DNA of 24,388 bases from CAYRZL01 sp964428795 (GCA_964428795.1 CAYRZL010000037.1:1-24388), one strand, 5' to 3'. Shown: positions 15,775 to 24,105, numbered from the stretch's first letter. Notes: a model not told the origin generated them from the letters alone. Program-made: numbers and translations.

Positions 15775-18700
15775 CTTTACCAGCAGCACAATTCCCACCA
15801 TTGCTGCTCCAAATGCCATGATCAGGAAAATATAGGTCATATTCGTATTGGCTCCGGTCATCGGAAGATCAAACGTGACATCATTATCAATGGTAAGTGT
15901 GACATCATAGAAACAATATTTCTGCGACACTTCGTCAAACACTGCCTTGCTGATATCCGCACCATTTTTATTGATTTCATCCAACGTCATCTCTATCGGG
16001 ATCCGCACTTCAATCTCATCCTTCAGCAGACTGTATCCATCTGCTGTTTTCACTTCCGTAATAATATAGTTCTGCGGAGTCAGATCATCCCATTGAATCT
16101 TTCCTTCTGCATCGGTAGTGGCAGTATATTCATCCCCCTCTTCCACTCCTTTCATTGTAAAGGTAACATTTTTAAGTGGCTCATTTCCATCTTCTGTCTT
16201 TTTATAAATGGTAACAGAACCCGTTTGAACCTTGTCATACACATTTACTGCAAGATTTGATGCTGTGATTTCGCCATTAACAACATCATTTCCATCATAA
16301 ATATGCGTTTTCTTACCATTAGAATCCTGCTTGATAATAGCCTTCAGACCTGTTGTAACATCTGATCCATTTCCAGTATCCTGCACAAACTTCATGTCTC
16401 CCGCATTCTGGTAGTACAACGGTGCCGAAACTTCTTTGAATGTATATGTACCGATCAGGTATGTTACTTCACCATTGGCATCGACATAAAGTTCATCAGA
16501 ATCCAGAACTGTTCCGTCACTCATAGTATAGGAATGCACCAAATACGCTTCCTTATTGCAGTTTAAAAATCCATCTTTATCCGTTTTTAAATACCATGTC
16601 TTAAACGGTTTCCCGGATGTATCACCATCTGTATTGGTGTAGTATGCCAGTTCGAATACTGCCCCCTCAAAGGATGCTATGCCCTGTTCTACTGGTTTTC
16701 TGGTTTCATAATCCATTTTATAAATCTGCAAAGAGAACGGGGCATTCCCTACCGGCTCTTTACAGGAAACGGTCGCTGTCTCACCGGGTTTTACTGTAAC
16801 TTTATGTATGCCATTATCCGATCCATCGTTTCCGCTTCCGTCACAGAACAGATATCCAGGTGATGCGGTAAACTCCTTAACATAATAATCTCCTGCTGTG
16901 ACCTGGACAGTGTTGGATTCCCCGTTTTTATCTGTCGTCAAAGTGGCTATGCGGTTTGTGTCCTTATCAGCATCTGAAGAACTTGCATATACCCCATACA
17001 CAGCCCCTTTCAGACTGTAGCAGTCATTTCCTGCTGTGATAGCCTCATTGGCAGAAGTCTTAACAAGATTCAATTCCCCTCCATCTGAAACATTGGTAAA
17101 ATCCACTTCCACAGCCACAGTTTCAAGGTCCAATGTCTGTTCCCATTCCAATGGTGTCTCCGGTGTTTTATAACCTTTCGGTACTTTCGTCTCCACTATC
17201 TTCCAGGTATGAGTCTGCGTTTTCAGATCCGCTAAAGCGGATGCAACAGCCTTTACGGTAGCATCGTAAGCTGCATTATAAGCAGCTTCCAAATTTTCAT
17301 ATGCTTTACCTTTGAGGCTTGCCTGGTCTGCACTGCTCAATTTACTGTAATTTGTTACATATTTCTTTGTAGTAGATTGATATGCTGTATATAAAGTGCT
17401 TCCTCTCCAATGATAAGATGCCTTTCCATCGGAATCCGTTATCACTGTCGAAACTTTCTTTCCATCCATATATACATCAAACTCAGCTCCTTCCAGGTAT
17501 TTTCCTGTTTCAGCGTCTGATTTTTCAATATGTATATCCATTCTCGGTGAAAACGCATCCCTTGCCTTATATGTTGTAGAAAGGATATTTGGCTCCTGTG
17601 TTTTATCCGGTTTTACCCGGAAATACAGACCAACGTTCTGTGCACCGTTTGAGGTGTCTGTAGTAGCCCACCCTGATGTCCATACTTTCAAGTAACAGGT
17701 CAGAGTTCCATCTGAAGCTACGTTTGTAATCAGAATCTTTGCATCCTGGGAAACCGGATTGTGTCCTGCGCTACTGGAATTTGATATTCTCTGGATACAC
17801 TGTCCAAAAAGCCAGTTCCATTTGCTGATTGCCCATGTGTTTACACTTACCGTTGAACTGTCATCCCACGACCATTTCCATGTTTCTTTTGTGCTGCAGG
17901 TATTCGACCGTCCAATGTTGTCAAATATCGGATCATCACAACGGATCATAACTGCAAATCCAAAACCATCGTCATAATCGTAGTAATCACTCATGTTATA
18001 ATTTTTGAAATCCGTTTTTGTTGTCAGGTAGGAAACAAGGGCAGTGCTGCACTGGATCACCTGTCCTTCATAATAATCCTCCGGGTCATATTTACGCGAA
18101 AACGTATCGTTTACAACACATTGCCATAATCCACTATGATTTTTCCACTCATTATCCGGTTCCGGCAATGTATCATAATCCTGCCAGGACATTAACATGA
18201 TTCCGTCATTCATATTGTACATACTGTCGGCACGTTCATAATCTTCTTCTGTCAGTATGTAATCCGCATACATGGAATCATCATCTACCAGAGGGTATTT
18301 AAATTCATCATCCACGATATTGACATATGCATAGGATTCATCACCCATGACCGATTTTACGGTAATGGCTTCCTTTTCATAGGATGCAGGGATTGTTATG
18401 ACACCTGTCCTCTCATCATAGGAGCATTCCTCTGTGATATCTTCTTCTATATCCAGTGCACTGTAATTCAGGTACACACGAGGCCAGTCATCATAAGAAC
18501 TGAACTCATAAAACTGCGGATATGGATTGACCTGTGCCCGAATCAACTCTCCATCAATCACCCCAATAGCTGAAGATGATGAAAATGCAATGACATCATC
18601 CGGATCTCCCTGGGACTCATCATAAAAATTCAAATACACGTTGATATTAACCATTTCTTCAGACTGATTATCTACATCTTCCGCCAACTGATCCTCTTTT

Positions 18701-19083
18701 GTATCCTCACTCTGATTATCTTCTGCTTCTCCAATATTGGAATACTCTGTTTCCTCTTCATTAACAGATATTTCATTTATAGTATCTACTACTTCTTCAT
18801 TAACAGATATTACATTTACAGTATCTGCTTCTTCATTAACAGACATCCCATTTACTATATTTGCTTCTTCTTCATTAACAGATGTTTCATTTATGGTATT
18901 TGTTTCCTCTTTTGAAAAATTTGCTGTAGCACTGGAGACATCTTCGGAAATATCTCTTTCGCTTCCCTGCAGCATTACAGACGCATAAGCATTATTGGAA
19001 TCACCCAGAAATGCAGCCTGTCCAAGCATGATAAGAGCAAGCAATACTGCAAATATTTTTATAAATTTTCTGCTTTTCTTCAC
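15751..19083 (-). CDS. LPXTG-anchored multi-domain SpaA/Cna-B pilus adhesin
   Basis: 1110 residues; probable pilus tip or shaft-associated adhesin. Signal peptide (about 1-35), acidic tandem repeats (60-112), a large region of unrecognised fold (about 145-505) rich in Tyr/Asp/Trp, then four Cna-B/SpaA-like domains. Each has a candidate isopeptide Lys and an E-box Glu: K521/E631 (ETKVPKGY), K675/E737, K789/E884 and K961/E1010 (TEVKTADGYSLL). The first is interrupted by an Ala-rich helical insertion (about 575-625). The C-terminus is LPMTG (1073-1077), a membrane segment and KKKGLHEI, a standard sorting signal. No VYPK pilin motif is seen, which fits an accessory adhesin rather than the polymerising pilin. 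Last gene of the pilus operon, 17 nt after the repeat protein, with GGAGGAGG upstream. Confidence 0.88.
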   Translation of the reverse strand: MKKSRKFIKIFAVLLALIMLGQAAFLGDSNNAYASVMLQGSERDISEDVSSATANFSKEETNTINETSVNEEEANIVNGMSVNEEADTVNVISVNEEVVDTINEISVNEEETEYSNIGEAEDNQSEDTKEDQLAEDVDNQSEEMVNINVYLNFYDESQGDPDDVIAFSSSSAIGVIDGELIRAQVNPYPQFYEFSSYDDWPRVYLNYSALDIEEDITEECSYDERTGVITIPASYEKEAITVKSVMGDESYAYVNIVDDEFKYPLVDDDSMYADYILTEEDYERADSMYNMNDGIMLMSWQDYDTLPEPDNEWKNHSGLWQCVVNDTFSRKYDPEDYYEGQVIQCSTALVSYLTTKTDFKNYNMSDYYDYDDGFGFAVMIRCDDPIFDNIGRSNTCSTKETWKWSWDDSSTVSVNTWAISKWNWLFGQCIQRISNSSSAGHNPVSQDAKILITNVASDGTLTCYLKVWTSGWATTDTSNGAQNVGLYFRVKPDKTQEPNILSTTYKARDAFSPRMDIHIEKSDAETGKYLEGAEFDVYMDGKKVSTVITDSDGKASYHWRGSTLYTAYQSTTKKYVTNYSKLSSADQASLKGKAYENLEAAYNAAYDATVKAVASALADLKTQTHTWKIVETKVPKGYKTPETPLEWEQTLDLETVAVEVDFTNVSDGGELNLVKTSANEAITAGNDCYSLKGAVYGVYASSSDADKDTNRIATLTTDKNGESNTVQVTAGDYYVKEFTASPGYLFCDGSGNDGSDNGIHKVTVKPGETATVSCKEPVGNAPFSLQIYKMDYETRKPVEQGIASFEGAVFELAYYTNTDGDTSGKPFKTWYLKTDKDGFLNCNKEAYLVHSYTMSDGTVLDSDELYVDANGEVTYLIGTYTFKEVSAPLYYQNAGDMKFVQDTGNGSDVTTGLKAIIKQDSNGKKTHIYDGNDVVNGEITASNLAVNVYDKVQTGSVTIYKKTEDGNEPLKNVTFTMKGVEEGDEYTATTDAEGKIQWDDLTPQNYIITEVKTADGYSLLKDEIEVRIPIEMTLDEINKNGADISKAVFDEVSQKYCFYDVTLTIDNDVTFDLPMTGANTNMTYIFLIMAFGAAMVGIVLLVKKKGLHEI
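18748..18906 (-). repeat. Tandem repeats in the adhesin N-terminus
   Basis: A 12-base core, ttcattaacaga on the plus strand, recurs at 18757, 18796, 18832 and 18871 (periods 39, 36 and 39). It encodes four copies of an acidic unit of the form xTINxxSVNEE at residues 60-112. All periods are multiples of three, so slippage would change length without breaking the frame. Confidence 0.85.
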
Positions 19084-19100
19084 TGTTGCCTCCTCCTGTC

Positions 19101-19916
19101 TTATGAAACTTTTCCTTTTTTAATCGTATAAGTAGTTCCCTTATAGGTTATTTCCCCGGAATAATCAAACTGAACCTCGCCATTTTTTATGTACCAGCGT
19201 CCGTTTTCATTTCTTGCAATACCTGTAAAGTCAAAATCCACTATACCATTCGTAATCTTCCACCAGCCGCGATCATTTTTTGCAACGGTATTTGCAGAGG
19301 GATCAAATTCACTGTTCTTAAAATATAACCAGGCACCTTTGTCTACTGCTCCCGTTGTATCTTTTTCCACGCCTTCTTCCGTAAATGATACAGAACCTTC
19401 CTCCACATACCATACGCCATTTTCATTTGTTGCAAACCCGGTAAAAGTAAAATCAACTTTTCCATCCGCCAGATACCACCAGCCCTTATCATTTTTCATG
19501 ACTGTTCCATTTGTTTTAAAATAACGGTTCATATTAAAATGATACCAATTCCCGTCTCCGCATTTTAATATTCCGGTGGTAAAATCCACCTGCCCGTTTT
19601 TTACATTCCAAAATCCCAAATGGTTTGAGAACAGCCCGGATTTTGACGACACAACACCAGCTTCAATATAATGCCAGCTTCCGGCAGATGTTTTTTTCAA
19701 TATATGGTCTGACATAGTAAAGTCTGTTTTTGAACCATCATAAACATACTGATCCTGTTCATTGATTCCCTGAGTGACCTTCTTCCATGTAACGGTGGCT
19801 TCGGCATCACCAGCCGCATTCACCGCAACTTTTGATACCAAAAATACGGTCAGACATAACGCAGCTAAAAGCAAAATAACCACAACTTTTCGTTTTCTAA
19901 AAAAATTTACCGTCAT
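19101..19916 (-). CDS. Secreted wall-binding-like repeat protein in the pilus operon
   Basis: 271 residues from ATG 19914-19916, chosen over the ATG at 19949 because AGGACAGG lies 6 nt upstream. A signal peptide or anchor (about 10-33) is followed almost entirely by aromatic repeats: GNWYHFNMNRYFKTNG, KGWWYLADGKVDFTFTGFA, NGVWYVEEGSVSFTEEG, RGWWKITNGIVDFDFTG and NGRWYIKNGEVQFDYSG, ending in a YKGTTYTIKKGKVS cap. Such repeats occur in wall-binding proteins of Lachnospiraceae. There is no LPXTG, so the pilus sortases should not process it. Its start overlaps the end of the second sortase gene by 20 nt and it lies 17 nt before the adhesin, so it is made with the pilus machinery. It could be a non-covalent base or wall-tethering component; this is inference. 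Confidence 0.8.
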   Translation of the reverse strand: MTVNFFRKRKVVVILLLAALCLTVFLVSKVAVNAAGDAEATVTWKKVTQGINEQDQYVYDGSKTDFTMSDHILKKTSAGSWHYIEAGVVSSKSGLFSNHLGFWNVKNGQVDFTTGILKCGDGNWYHFNMNRYFKTNGTVMKNDKGWWYLADGKVDFTFTGFATNENGVWYVEEGSVSFTEEGVEKDTTGAVDKGAWLYFKNSEFDPSANTVAKNDRGWWKITNGIVDFDFTGIARNENGRWYIKNGEVQFDYSGEITYKGTTYTIKKGKVS

Positions 19917-20874
19917 TTTTTTTCCTGTCCTTTCCTCGTGACACAACACTTGTCACAATAATTAAAATTCCAAGCATCGGCAGCAAGATCCTCAACCCAT
20001 CCTCCAGATATATGAGTTTCCGGGAATAATCCTGCTCTCCCTCCAAATCGGAACTATCTACTCCCTCTCCTGTCTCCACACTTATCTCCTCTTTTATCTG
20101 TTCTACTAAAGATACCGGAACAGATTCCGCCCTTTCACAAAATACCAGATATCGGTATTTGCCATGAGACATGTAGGGATGGCATGTGAGCAGCGTCACC
20201 ATGTCCTTTCCTTCCTGGATTTCAATAGAGGCAGAGTCATAGGGACTTATAATCTTTATACCGGTCACAATATATTCCATCGTCCCCCATGGATTTGTGA
20301 TATACACAGATGATCCGGCTTTTAGATCTTCAATATTCCTGAAATATGGCATACCTTTATATCCCCGATGCCCGGCTATCACACAGTTTGTATTCTCTCC
20401 ACCCACTGGCATAGATGTTTCATTCAGCACCGCAGCTCCTTTTCCAAGATTTTCTACAGATGCCCCGATCAGCAACGGAAGCTCAACATCCATATCCGGG
20501 ATTGTGACATATCCGATCACATCATCATCCGACGGTATGTTTGACATACTGATAGGGTTCTGAATATAAGACCAGCAGTCCGTCAGATTCTGTCCCTCCG
20601 CAACCAGACGCTCATTGTATGCTTTCATTTCCTGATACAGTTCCAGGTAGGGCCGATCATATTCATTTTCTATGTATGATATATCTGTGCATGATGTATC
20701 TTTATATAATGTATCTGTATAATCTTTGTTCATATCAGAGCGCCAATAAATATCCATAACCTGGTCCATTTCCTGTTCAAATCGAAGCTTTTCAAAGGAA
20801 GGATACAGATAAATACCGCAGCTTAAAGCTATGATAATGATTCCGATGATTATCCTTCTTTTTTGCATGTACAT
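19897..20874 (-). CDS. Sortase, divergent class C-like
   Basis: 325 residues. Membrane-anchored transpeptidase that joins LPXTG proteins to pilins or peptidoglycan. N-terminal membrane segment (about 7-25), sortase barrel with CVIAGHRGY (His169), VTLLTCHPY (Cys231) and KYRYLVFCER (Arg241), then a C-terminal membrane segment (about 291-312). The two-anchor topology is that of pilin-polymerising class C enzymes, but the usual DPF/DPW lid before the barrel is not evident, and the ~95-residue N-terminal region is Tyr/Asp-rich. It may have a different job from its neighbour, for example attaching the adhesin or the finished pilus. AGGAAGG precedes the ATG. The start overlaps the upstream sortase gene by 25 nt. 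Confidence 0.9.
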   Translation of the reverse strand: MYMQKRRIIIGIIIIALSCGIYLYPSFEKLRFEQEMDQVMDIYWRSDMNKDYTDTLYKDTSCTDISYIENEYDRPYLELYQEMKAYNERLVAEGQNLTDCWSYIQNPISMSNIPSDDDVIGYVTIPDMDVELPLLIGASVENLGKGAAVLNETSMPVGGENTNCVIAGHRGYKGMPYFRNIEDLKAGSSVYITNPWGTMEYIVTGIKIISPYDSASIEIQEGKDMVTLLTCHPYMSHGKYRYLVFCERAESVPVSLVEQIKEEISVETGEGVDSSDLEGEQDYSRKLIYLEDGLRILLPMLGILIIVTSVVSRGKDRKKNDGKFF

Positions 20875-21722
20875 CTTTCCTTCCTGTCTTTGACTCTTCT
20901 GACAATCACGCTTATAACAAGAATCATACCCGCAGTACTAAAACAGAGAATGACAGACTTTTTATACTCCTGCATCCAATGTGATTCAGATGCTCCTTTT
21001 TCTACGGTGTGTTCCTTGATATCCTCCTCATACGCTGTCCTGATTCCGCGTACAAGCAGGCGGTGAGAATTTACACCATATGGTGTACAGGTGACCAGTG
21101 TACAATAATCTCCATCCGGAATGATCGCCAGATTTGAAACATCAGTTGGATCCACCACCCTGATCTGATCCACAACATACGCCACGTTCCGGTCCAGACA
21201 GGTTATAAAAAAATAATCCCCTTCTTCTAACTGTGTCATGTCCGTGAACATTTTTGCAGAACTAAGACCCGTATGCCCCGTCAATACTGCATGAGTGCCG
21301 ATCCCTCCCACCGGGAATGATGTGCCCTCAAGATGCCCGACCCCTTTTTCTAATATTTCAGCATCCGTTCCATGATAGATCGGCAGCTTTACATCAATGC
21401 AGGGAATTGTAACGATACCAATAACAGAATCGTTGTTGACATTCAGTATGGAAATATATTCGTCTTCTCCCAGCCCCACATATTCTTCATTGAACGGATC
21501 CTGCAGCACCACATGCCTGGATGAAAGTATTTTATTGAAATCCTCCGCTCTTTTCAGCTCCTGTTCATTCGCAGCTTCATCACCCGATATCTGTTCCTCA
21601 TATGTCTCGATCAGAGAATCTTTTCTGTGGTCAAAAATCTGATTTGATATGAACGGATATAGACCTGTAAGAACGGATATAGAAAAAATAAGGACTACAA
21701 GAACTATCTTTTTATGAGTCAT
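20850..21722 (-). CDS. Class C sortase (pilin polymerase)
   Basis: 290 residues. Canonical class C layout: N-terminal membrane segment (about 5-25), lid motif LQDPFNEEY (Asp75, Phe77) that occupies the active site, catalytic LTGHTG (His150), TLVTCTPYGVNSHRLLVRG (Cys212, Arg221), and a C-terminal membrane segment (about 256-275) with a basic tail. Class C enzymes link the Thr of one pilin sorting signal to the pilin-motif Lys of the next. The partner is almost certainly the adjacent LPKTG/VYPK pilin. ATG with GGGGG upstream; an RNA hairpin separates it from the pilin gene by an 82-nt gap. Confidence 0.95.
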   Translation of the reverse strand: MTHKKIVLVVLIFSISVLTGLYPFISNQIFDHRKDSLIETYEEQISGDEAANEQELKRAEDFNKILSSRHVVLQDPFNEEYVGLGEDEYISILNVNNDSVIGIVTIPCIDVKLPIYHGTDAEILEKGVGHLEGTSFPVGGIGTHAVLTGHTGLSSAKMFTDMTQLEEGDYFFITCLDRNVAYVVDQIRVVDPTDVSNLAIIPDGDYCTLVTCTPYGVNSHRLLVRGIRTAYEEDIKEHTVEKGASESHWMQEYKKSVILCFSTAGMILVISVIVRRVKDRKERCTCKKEG

Positions 21723-21736
21723 AAAATTCCCCCTAT

Positions 21737-21770
21737 TAAGAATGCGAGGATAAAACTCCCCGCATTCTTA
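21737..21770 (-). promoter_or_regulatory. Strong RNA hairpin between major pilin and sortase genes
   Basis: In the transcript TAAGAATGCG pairs with CGCATTCTTA, and the stem extends inward by GGG/CCU to 13 bp with one G-U pair around an 8-nt loop. No U-run follows; instead comes the GGGGG site of the sortase gene. It could protect the pilin mRNA 3' end or partly attenuate downstream genes, so that the structural pilin is made in excess over sortases. Structure seen, role inferred. Confidence 0.65.
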
Positions 21771-21804
21771 TGATTATGTCATAGACGCATAATATCCGGG
21801 TGTG

Positions 21805-23874
21805 TTACTGCTCTATCCTTTCGTCCTTTTTATTACTCCCACTCTTCACAACACCTATTCCGGCAAGGCAGCCGCCCGCAGCAATAACAGAAAACAGTAA
21901 GGTTCCAAGACCGCCCGTCTTTGGCAAGAGGAAGTTTTTGGTATTGATAACATCCACCGCAACATATTCGTTGGTGCTCAAGGTTCCATCCGTCATATCT
22001 GCATTTTCCGCATCCACTGTGGCTGATGCCCGATCCTCATTCACATAAATAACCTCTGCATTTGGGTTGTCAATACCTGTTCTGTTTGCCTTGGACGGGG
22101 TGATGGAATCCACAGTGCTGTCAATGTCAATGATAATATCGTCCTTCAATAAAGAATAGCCATCTACTGTGCGGATCTCTGTCAGAATATACTCATCTGC
22201 TTCCAATCCGCTAATCAGCAGCTTTCCGTTTTCACCTGGGCTGAATACGGTTCCATCCGCTTCTTTGGTTGCATCGATACTGTCCGTCACATAATACTGC
22301 CCGTCCACTGTCTTTCCTGCCGAATCCTTAACCGGAACAGCCACCACATACTGTCCGTTTGTATTATTTTTCAAGATAAACTGGACTTCCTTAGCAGACT
22401 GTCCCTTTTCCAAAATTTCCGAAAAAGTCTTTGTCAGATCAATACCGTAGGTATATACATTTGCTTTATCTCTAATGATCTCGTAATAATCCGCATTCGT
22501 CCGCTTATAAGTAAGGGATACATCATTGATATTTCCGGCATCTCCAAGAATAGTATCCGCACTGGAATCCACGGATGCGCTGTAGCATACCGTCAGATAT
22601 TTTCCCTGATACTTGGAATTGCTTGTCGTCGTATTCTGATCCACCGTATCCGTATCGGAGTTCACTGCCTCCAATCCTGCCGGCGTAAGGATAATACTCA
22701 TTCCGGATCCATCCGCAGCATAATCAACATAGGCCATGATCTTATTTCTGCCTGCAGTATCCGCAGCATCATACGCAGTTTTTGTAACGACCTGTGTCCC
22801 AAATGCCCATGTAACATTTGCAACCGCATCCTTATCCGTTGCCTCCTCTTCCGTATCATAAAATTTGATTGTCACACCTGCTTTCTGATCATAGGTAATT
22901 CCTGATGCTGCAAGATCCTCATACGTCCATGCTGTGTAATTTGAAGCATCTGTCGTTACAACCGGAACCTTTGATGCAATACGGTACTCCAGTCTGTCCC
23001 CCTCGGATGCAGTCGTGATATCTTCAAAATTTTCCGTATCGTTCGCATCATTTTTTACCTGCCGCACAACTTTATTGATCGTAGGAACATCAGTCTGGTT
23101 CTTTGGATATACCGTTACTTTATAATTTCCGGCATCATCCTGTATCCAGTAATCACCGGTTGCATCGGTCATGGGCAAAGATACAAAGAATGGATCTGTC
23201 GTACAGATAACCTCTTCCGGGACCTCTGTTTCAATGATCAGATAAAGTCCAAGCTCCAGACCGGATTTCCTTGTCTCCCCGGAAATGTCCGTATCTTCCA
23301 GTGCAGTCCCTCTATGGTTCCCGGACTGAATATAATCCTCCAGCGCATCTTTTGTCGTAAGATATGAGGTTTCCAATTTTTCTGCCAGAGCTTCATTGAT
23401 CTGCGTTGATGAAAAGCAATACTTTGTCTGATTCCCGGACGTGACCGTTTTCTTTGCATCCTTTGCCTGCAGACCAAGAATGTTCATCAGATCACTCTCC
23501 ACAGAATAAACGACCCCAACGGATGCATTTGCTCCCGCCTCAGCCTCATCGGTGTCTGTGATAATGTCACCTACCTTCAGATATGTAAACTGAACACCTT
23601 TCAGGGCGTACTTCGCCATGGCAGATTCCACATCTGCATCATCTTCACCGTCAGCAGTCTTTAAACTGCTGACATCGACCCCTGCCATGCGTGCAGCCAC
23701 TTCATCATACTTATGGATTTCCAATGTGGCTGTTTTTGTCATGTCAATCGTGTCCGAATCCGTCAGTTCTGCTGCTACCCCAGACACTGACAATCCCCCC
23801 ACTGTAGATGCTGCCACCATTCCTGTAGTCACAGCCATTGCAACCCGTTTTTTCATTTTTTTCTTCATTACCAT
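21805..23874 (-). CDS. Major pilin, isopeptide-forming (FimA/SpaA type), LPKTG
   Basis: 689 residues; shaft subunit of a sortase-assembled pilus. Signal peptide (about 1-35), N-terminal domain, then FFVSLPMTDATGDYW followed by the pilin motif YKVTVYPKN, whose Lys258 should be the acceptor for polymerisation. The middle domains begin with DVPTINKVVRQV. The C-terminal Cna-B-like domain has the E-box YILTEIRTVDGY (Glu566). The sorting signal is LPKTG (650-654), a membrane segment and a charged tail. All elements required of a backbone pilin are present. ATG 23874 has GGAGG 6 nt upstream. First gene of the pilus operon; the next gene encodes the matching class C sortase. Confidence 0.95.
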   Translation of the reverse strand: MVMKKKMKKRVAMAVTTGMVAASTVGGLSVSGVAAELTDSDTIDMTKTATLEIHKYDEVAARMAGVDVSSLKTADGEDDADVESAMAKYALKGVQFTYLKVGDIITDTDEAEAGANASVGVVYSVESDLMNILGLQAKDAKKTVTSGNQTKYCFSSTQINEALAEKLETSYLTTKDALEDYIQSGNHRGTALEDTDISGETRKSGLELGLYLIIETEVPEEVICTTDPFFVSLPMTDATGDYWIQDDAGNYKVTVYPKNQTDVPTINKVVRQVKNDANDTENFEDITTASEGDRLEYRIASKVPVVTTDASNYTAWTYEDLAASGITYDQKAGVTIKFYDTEEEATDKDAVANVTWAFGTQVVTKTAYDAADTAGRNKIMAYVDYAADGSGMSIILTPAGLEAVNSDTDTVDQNTTTSNSKYQGKYLTVCYSASVDSSADTILGDAGNINDVSLTYKRTNADYYEIIRDKANVYTYGIDLTKTFSEILEKGQSAKEVQFILKNNTNGQYVVAVPVKDSAGKTVDGQYYVTDSIDATKEADGTVFSPGENGKLLISGLEADEYILTEIRTVDGYSLLKDDIIIDIDSTVDSITPSKANRTGIDNPNAEVIYVNEDRASATVDAENADMTDGTLSTNEYVAVDVINTKNFLLPKTGGLGTLLFSVIAAGGCLAGIGVVKSGSNKKDERIEQ

Positions 23875-23939
23875 ACTTTTCCTCCTTTTTTATTATGGTT
23901 TTCAACAAAAGCTTTACGCCTGTTGTTTCGGAATTTTGT

Positions 23940-23954
23940 GGGAAGAATCTTCCC
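23940..23954. promoter_or_regulatory. 15-bp perfect palindrome upstream of the major pilin
   Basis: GGGAAGA-A-TCTTCCC, 7-bp arms around one base, about 65 bp before the pilin start and downstream of the tentative promoter. The single-base centre suits a DNA-binding dimer better than an RNA hairpin. Possible operator; chance cannot be excluded. Confidence 0.3.
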
Positions 23955-23985
23955 CGATCACTATTGAATGCAACATTCTTTGCAG

Positions 23986-24013
23986 ACAATATAGAACATC
24001 AGACAGCCTTGAA
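23986..24013 (-). promoter_or_regulatory. Tentative promoter of the pilus operon
   Basis: On the minus strand TTCAAG (24008-24013) and TATTGT (23986-23991) are 16 bp apart, a weak sigma-A-like match. It lies between the tRNA terminator and the pilin gene, where a promoter is needed. Confidence 0.3.
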
Positions 24014-24060
24014 TTGGCTTCATGAATCGTTTAGATAAAACGAAAATTGTTTTTTGTAAT

Positions 24061-24105
24061 AAAAAAATCCTGAAATCTCTGCTTTCGCAAAGTCCTCAGG
24101 ATTTT
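24061..24105 (-). terminator. Intrinsic terminator downstream of tRNA-Glu
   Basis: On the minus strand AAAATCCTGA and TCAGGATTTT pair over 10 perfect bp, enclosing an inner stem capped by a GAAA tetraloop, then a run of seven T (24061-24067). Textbook rho-independent terminator; it insulates the tRNA from the pilus operon. Confidence 0.9.

Larger units (their letters stand above)
15578..15787. repeat. Exact 55-bp duplication flanking gap 2
   Basis: Bases 15578-15632 and 15733-15787 are identical over 55 nt and abut the N run, the same pattern as gap 1. The duplicated piece holds the last codons of the adhesin gene and its terminator, so the left copy is a spurious second 3' end of that gene. 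Confidence 0.9.

Noticed and set aside
18748..18906. CRISPR array
   Set aside because: The repeats are short, coding, in frame and uneven in period; no cas genes are present. No CRISPR array was seen anywhere in the window.
15751..19083. Backbone pilin role for the large LPMTG protein
   Set aside because: It lacks a VYPK-type pilin motif, and the neighbouring LPKTG protein has a clear one.
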